Part shown: piece after piece, positions 60,467-64,000 of the stretch
Numbering within the stretch: the stretch's first letter is position 1
How the letters are laid out: every line of letters begins with the position of its first letter
Assembly: GCA_015680905.1 (NCBI GenBank)
Contig: CM027378.1
Location: 5,747,001 to 5,811,000 of the forward strand
Source: Coptis chinensis
Taxonomy: Eukaryota > Streptophyta > Magnoliopsida > Ranunculales > Ranunculaceae
Length of the DNA stretch: 64,000 bases
Direction of reading: 5' to 3'
The notes under the pieces: generated by a model
What the model was told of the DNA's origin: nothing
Database searches by the model: none
What the model saw: the letters and a program-made list of their open reading frames with translations, nothing else
Made by a program: the position numbers and the translations under genes

Positions 60467-60829
60467 GATGTGGATCTTACGGAACGTATCTATATATATC
60501 CGCTATACTTTTAAAAAAATATAAATTTTGTTATACTTTCGAAATCTTGTGAAACTTGTGTTAGATGGATGACCACTAGCTAGGTTCAGCTTTATTTTGG
60601 TATTCATGCATTCTTAACTTCATTTTAAGAATGGGTGATATCAACAGGGAAAGTACAAAATGGGTGTCTAGAATTCAAAAGAATTGAATCAAACATAACA
60701 TTATATATATATAAAAAAAAGAAAAAGATAGAAAGATAGAACAGTTACCTGAAACAGAGCTATATATTTATTTTGAATCAAGCAAGCAGTACTCCAGTCG
60801 ATATGGCCTCAAATAAAAATCTAGTGATA
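60467..60829. repeat. Direct repeat pair, second copy
   Basis: Counterpart of 58528-58917. It ends TCTAGTGATATCAACAGG, only about 80 bp from the right arm of the MULE. The pair could be the terminal repeats of a small non-coding insertion or a local tandem duplication; neither primer site nor target duplication was seen. Confidence 0.85.
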
Positions 60830-60894
60830 TCAACAGGAGAGACAATAAGTTCATAACTTCATTGTTTGATTTAATGATTTATTTATTTTGAACT

Positions 60895-61014
60895 TGGATA
60901 AACATAACATTGATGTCTCTGTCTCCATTTCTATAAATCAAAAAAATTAAAAATATAAATAACTTAAACAGTCAAAAATCCCAATGTACATAAACAGTGT
61001 AAATAACTTAAACA
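60895..61014. repeat. Right-arm copy of the transposase leader
   Basis: On the minus strand this reads AAACAGTGTAAATAACTT's complement, then TTTGATTTATAGAAATGGAG and ACAGAGACATCAATGTT. It mirrors 48150-48275 on the left, where TCGATTTATAGAAATGGGAG opens the transposase. So the inverted repeat of the element extends into the first codons of the transposase. Confidence 0.85.
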
Positions 61015-61672
61015 TCAAAACTCTGACAGAGTTCGGTGAACTCTGACAGAGTTCACCGAATATGCTACTTCACCGAACTCTGATAGAGTTCACCGAACTC
61101 TAACAGAGTTCACCGAATATGTGTTTGTCACCGAACTCTGACAGAGTTCAAAACTCTGATAGAGTTCGGTGAACTCTGACAGAGTTCAAAACTCTGATAG
61201 AATTCAAAACTCTGACAGAGTTTACCGAACTCTGACAGAGTTCACCGAATATGCTAGTTCACCGAACTCTGACAGAGTTCAAAACTCTGATAGAATTCAA
61301 AACTCTGATATAGTTCACCGAATATGCTAGTTCACCGAACTCTGAAAGAGTTCAAAACTCTGAAAGAGTTCAAAACTCTGACAGAGTTCACCGAATATGC
61401 TAGTTCACCGAACTCTGACAGAGTTCAAAACTCTGATAGAGTTCACCGAGCTCTGACAGAGTTCAAAACTCTGACAGAGTTCAACACTCTGAAAGAGTTC
61501 ACCGAACTCTGACAGAGTTCAAAACTCTGATAGAATTCAAAACTCTGACAGAGTTCACCGAATATGCTAGTTCACCGAACTCTGACAAAGTTCAAAACTC
61601 TGAAAGAGTTCAAAACTCTGATAGAGTTCACCGAACTCTGACAGAGTTCAAAACTCTGACAGAATACGACAT
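61015..61672. repeat. Array of GAGTTCACCGAACTC near-palindromes, right arm
   Basis: About 0.65 kb of the same units as the left array, in inverted orientation (AGAGTTCACCGAATATGCTA, AGAGTTCAAAACTCTGA). It is shorter and more regular than the left array. Confidence 0.95.
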
Positions 61673-61674
61673 GA

Positions 61675-62440
61675 AGAATATTTTTTTCGGCAATTTAGGA
61701 TTTTGATTGCATAGCAGAAAAGGTTTTCCCAGCATAGATATATGATGAACGAAAGTTATCATGCTTATGTTGGTTGTCGTTCTATTAACTTTGGTGGTTG
61801 CCCAAAGCAAGCGTATGTCTCTCTTGAACATAGTGGATCCAATGGTCCGACACTCCGACTCTGAATTGTATATATGGTTCTACTTCTTTAGAACCCGGTT
61901 TGCATACACGAACCTGTCTAGAAGAGGAATCAACTCCAAGGGTACCTCTACCATGTTGTATGCTTATTGCTTAGGCACCAATCAAATGTGCCACATTTGC
62001 TACCATATAAGCATATAGGTAGATTGGCTGCATTTCTTTTTTCCTCATCGGCTGCTAATGTTCCTCAAAATCTTAGTTATTACTTACTACTACGGATTTT
62101 CACTATTGCAGTTTGATGGACAAATACTCGTCAAAATCATCTATCCGCTTAGTATACTCAACAGGAAAAAAAATGGTTACTCCAGCTCCTCAAAACAGAC
62201 AAGTCTGAGTCGTACTTACAAGTTTACAAGGACTAAAATACTACAAGATACAATGCACTTTTTTCTTAACCAATTGATACAATGTACATCAAGTAACTAA
62301 CCAATTTATACAAATACGATTTCAGGCCAAAGTAGAGAATAAAATGTGTTAATGGAAGCATACCTTAATTGGAACTCGAGAGAGAGTGAAGTTTAGAGAG
62401 CTCAGGTGGTCGTTAATGGCGATGGAAATATGTAATTACT
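61675..62440. other. Right-arm-specific segment with a coding-like phrase
   Basis: Between the right array and the outer repeat there is about 760 bp, against about 290 bp at the matching place on the left, and the two do not look alike. The plus strand reads MMNESYHAYVGCRSINFGGC, then PKQAYVSLEHSGSNGPTL, at about 61741-61860. This looks like a piece of an exon, family unrecognised; possibly captured sequence. Confidence 0.35.
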
Positions 62441-62749
62441 ATAGTCGATCTTTTTTTTTTTTTTGCTAGATCTGTTTTTTTAGGTGGTTGTTAATGGCGA
62501 TGGAATTGGGTACTGATAAAGTCGATCCCTCTTTTTTTTTTTTTTGTTAGATCGGTTTTTTTTTGTTAGATTTTTTTTTTTTTTTTTTGTTAGATCGTTT
62601 TTTTTTTTTTGTTAGATCGGTTTTTGAGAAGATGATGAGGAAAATACGTTTTTACCCTCATTGAGATCTTCAGATCTTGAGGGCGAGATCCGACGGCTCA
62701 AGAGAAGAGTGAGATAAGAGTGTCACTATAAGAGTGGCACTCTAGACAA

Positions 62750-62753
<4 letters not shown>
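62441..62753 (-). repeat. Outer terminal inverted repeat, right, with T-rich tandem words
   Basis: 62611-62753 is the reverse complement of the left terminal repeat. Just inside, at 62441-62635, several T-run plus GTTAGATCGG units mirror the left-end ACCGATCTAAC words and have expanded. Confidence 0.9.

Positions 62754-62830
<77 letters not shown>
62754..62830. repeat. (TA)n tract at the right MULE junction
   Basis: About 38 TA units directly after the right terminal repeat, followed by CGTAT and then repeat D. Confidence 0.95.
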
Positions 62831-62831
<1 letters not shown>

Positions 62832-62835
62832 GTAT

Positions 62836-63616
62836 TATGTACTTTAAAGGAAGAAATGTAGATTTTTATACGCATAGAAATGCCACTAACAAAATCAAGT
62901 AATTGGGCTAAGAGCCCAATTTTTCCAAATATTTTCGCCCCAAGTCCACTTTAATTTTAATTTCGTCATAAGTCCTATGTAAATTTAAATTTGCATATGA
63001 AAATATTAATTTAAAATTGAAATATGTAAAATACTATATCTAAATTTAAATTTACATTACATAGGACTTATGACAAAATTAAAATTGAGAATGTGTTCTT
63101 AAGTCGAAATTTCGTCAGTCCGGTTTGGAACTTGTGGAGAAATTAAAAATCAAAGTGGACTTATGGCAAAATAATTATTGGGCTTTGTCTTTGGGCCGTA
63201 ATCTCTATAACAAAATCGACTTGGAATTGGAACGGTAGTGTCATAATATTTATAACTAAAACAAAAAGGCAGTAACAACATTGAGACAAAGTCGAATATA
63301 TATATATAGTAATTCTCTAAACCTAATTTTTTTTGTGGTTATGAAGCACTCACAATAATGATTATCTTCCCAAAATATAGATAAAAATTGTTGTCATATT
63401 TAAAAAGAAATCTAACGGTCCAGAAATGTTGAATTTTTGTAATTGTTTTTTGTCAATGTTAGATGTTTCCAAATAAATTGAAATTTTGTAGAGATAATCT
63501 TAATATTAAGTATATCATATCCACAAAAAAAATAGGTTTAAATTCATTTTGTAGGTAAAATTTTACTTGCGTACTTATTTTAAAGTTAATTTGAATAGCT
63601 ACTTTTAAGAGAATGA
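62836..63616. repeat. Flanking direct repeat D, right copy
   Basis: Near-identical to 45134-45971, same orientation, ending TTTTAAGAGAATG plus a short (TA)n tract. It includes the same internal foldback. Confidence 0.9.
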
Positions 63617-63632
63617 ATATATATATATATAT

Positions 63633-64000
63633 GGGGCTGGCTACCTTGACAGCTCCATTTGACAGCTTATCTTGACATATCATCTTAACCATCCAGATCT
63701 TACAAAATCAATGGACAGATCGTGGTTTTTGTTAACAAAAGAATAGAGCAGGGGTAGACTGGTCATTTTACAATTTAATAAGAAATAGCAATTGAAATAT
63801 GTTTTCTTCCTCCGTCTCCTCTCTCTCTCTCCATCTCAAGTGAATTGAAAATTTTCCCTCTCAATCCTTCATTTTTTCTCTTATTAAAATTAAACTTTAA
63901 AGAAAACGAAGCAAGGCGAAAATTAAACTTGAAGGGAAAGGCGACTTTGAAGAGAGAAGACGGATGAAGCTAGTCAAAAAATGAAACTTCAAGAAGATGA
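63633..64000 (+). mobile_element. Probable left end of a second (TA)n-inserted element, cut by the window edge
   Basis: Right after a (TA)n tract the sequence changes to GGGGCTGGCTACCTTGACAG, then TTTGACAGCTTATCTTGACA and TTAACCATCCAGATCTTAC. The plan, short repeated GACAGCT words then a CCATCCAGATC phrase, parallels the outer repeat of the large MULE (ACACTCTTATC words, then GAGCCGTGGGATC) without being the same family. The partner end would lie beyond the window. No coding sequence is recognised here. Confidence 0.4.

Larger units (their letters stand above)
46024..62753 (+). mobile_element. Large (TA)n-inserted Mutator-like element with transposase and PMD gene
   Basis: A 16.7-kb element bounded by CGGTTTGTCTAGAGTGCC at 46024 and its reverse complement at 62753. 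The outer 143 bp of the two ends match at about 95 per cent. Further in, both ends carry arrays of a near-palindromic 15-mer, then a shared spacer that on the left runs into the transposase start. Inside are a FAR1-type MULE transposase (plus) and a PMD gene (minus), convergent as in MuDR. Each end is directly bordered by (TA)n, which hides any 9-bp target duplication. The genes are damaged, so it may now be non-autonomous. Confidence 0.85.

Noticed and set aside
58528-60829. Direct repeat pair considered as LTRs of a small retroelement
   Set aside because: Both copies can be read as starting TG and ending CA, but no primer-binding site, purine tract or target duplication was seen. Kept only as a direct repeat.
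1-64000. tRNA, rRNA, CRISPR or bacterial operon features
   Set aside because: No cloverleaf with A/B boxes, no rRNA core sequences and no regularly spaced direct repeats with unique spacers were seen; the window is clearly plant nuclear.

Overview
The window looks like transposon-rich nuclear DNA of a dicot-type flowering plant. It is AT-rich, with introns, (TA)n tracts, plant lineages of LTR retroelements, CACTA, hAT and Mutator-like DNA transposons, a Helitron end, and fragments of plant genes (organellar RNA-editing factor, pectinesterase, PEX1, a Mediator-associated protein). I see no intact host gene, rRNA, tRNA or CRISPR array. Nearly every protein-like segment belongs to a transposon or to a gene fragment inside one.

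Layout. 1-2.4 kb: a short signal-peptide-like frame, a GC-rich hAT-like relic and an orphan coiled-coil gene. 3.8-11.1 kb: a decayed Tat-lineage Ty3/Gypsy element on the minus strand. 12.0-12.4 kb: a complete hAT-type MITE with an 8-bp target duplication. About 12.7-22.3 kb: a probable non-autonomous Helitron holding pieces of at least three host genes (MORF, Mediator-associated protein 2, pectinesterase). 24-31 kb: a LINE ORF1-like piece, a CACTA transposase N-terminus and a complete 3.8-kb CACTA element nested in an older CACTA element. 31.6-32.9 kb: a LINE RNase H piece and a cluster of TRIM-type repeats. About 32.9-44.7 kb: a CACTA element carrying transposase remains and five exons of PEX1, interrupted by a 635-bp hAT element and by a 5.4-kb Copia element with a 5-bp target duplication.

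46.0-62.8 kb is the most unusual part. It is a 16.7-kb Mutator-like element whose (TA)n-flanked terminal inverted repeats run for about 2 kb. These arms contain long arrays of a 15-bp near-palindrome and extend into the start of the transposase gene. Inside are a FAR1-type MULE transposase with a SWIM zinc finger (plus strand) and, convergent to it, a multi-exon plant mobile domain (PMD/MAIN-like) gene (minus strand). This recalls the convergent mudrA/mudrB layout of maize MuDR. Between the two genes lies an array of a second palindrome (CCAAACGG...CCGTTTGG). To the right of the PMD gene is a block that looks organelle-derived. The element is flanked by two nearly identical direct copies of a roughly 0.8-kb host segment; each copy ends in a (TA)n tract, and the second tract is followed by what looks like the end of another (TA)n-inserting element.

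Support is strongest where target-site duplications and terminal repeats could be read directly (hAT MITE, inner CACTA, hAT 635, Copia, MULE inverted repeats). It is weaker for the Helitron 5' end, the Gypsy LTR limits and the organelle-derived block, which rest on sequence style and memory of families.
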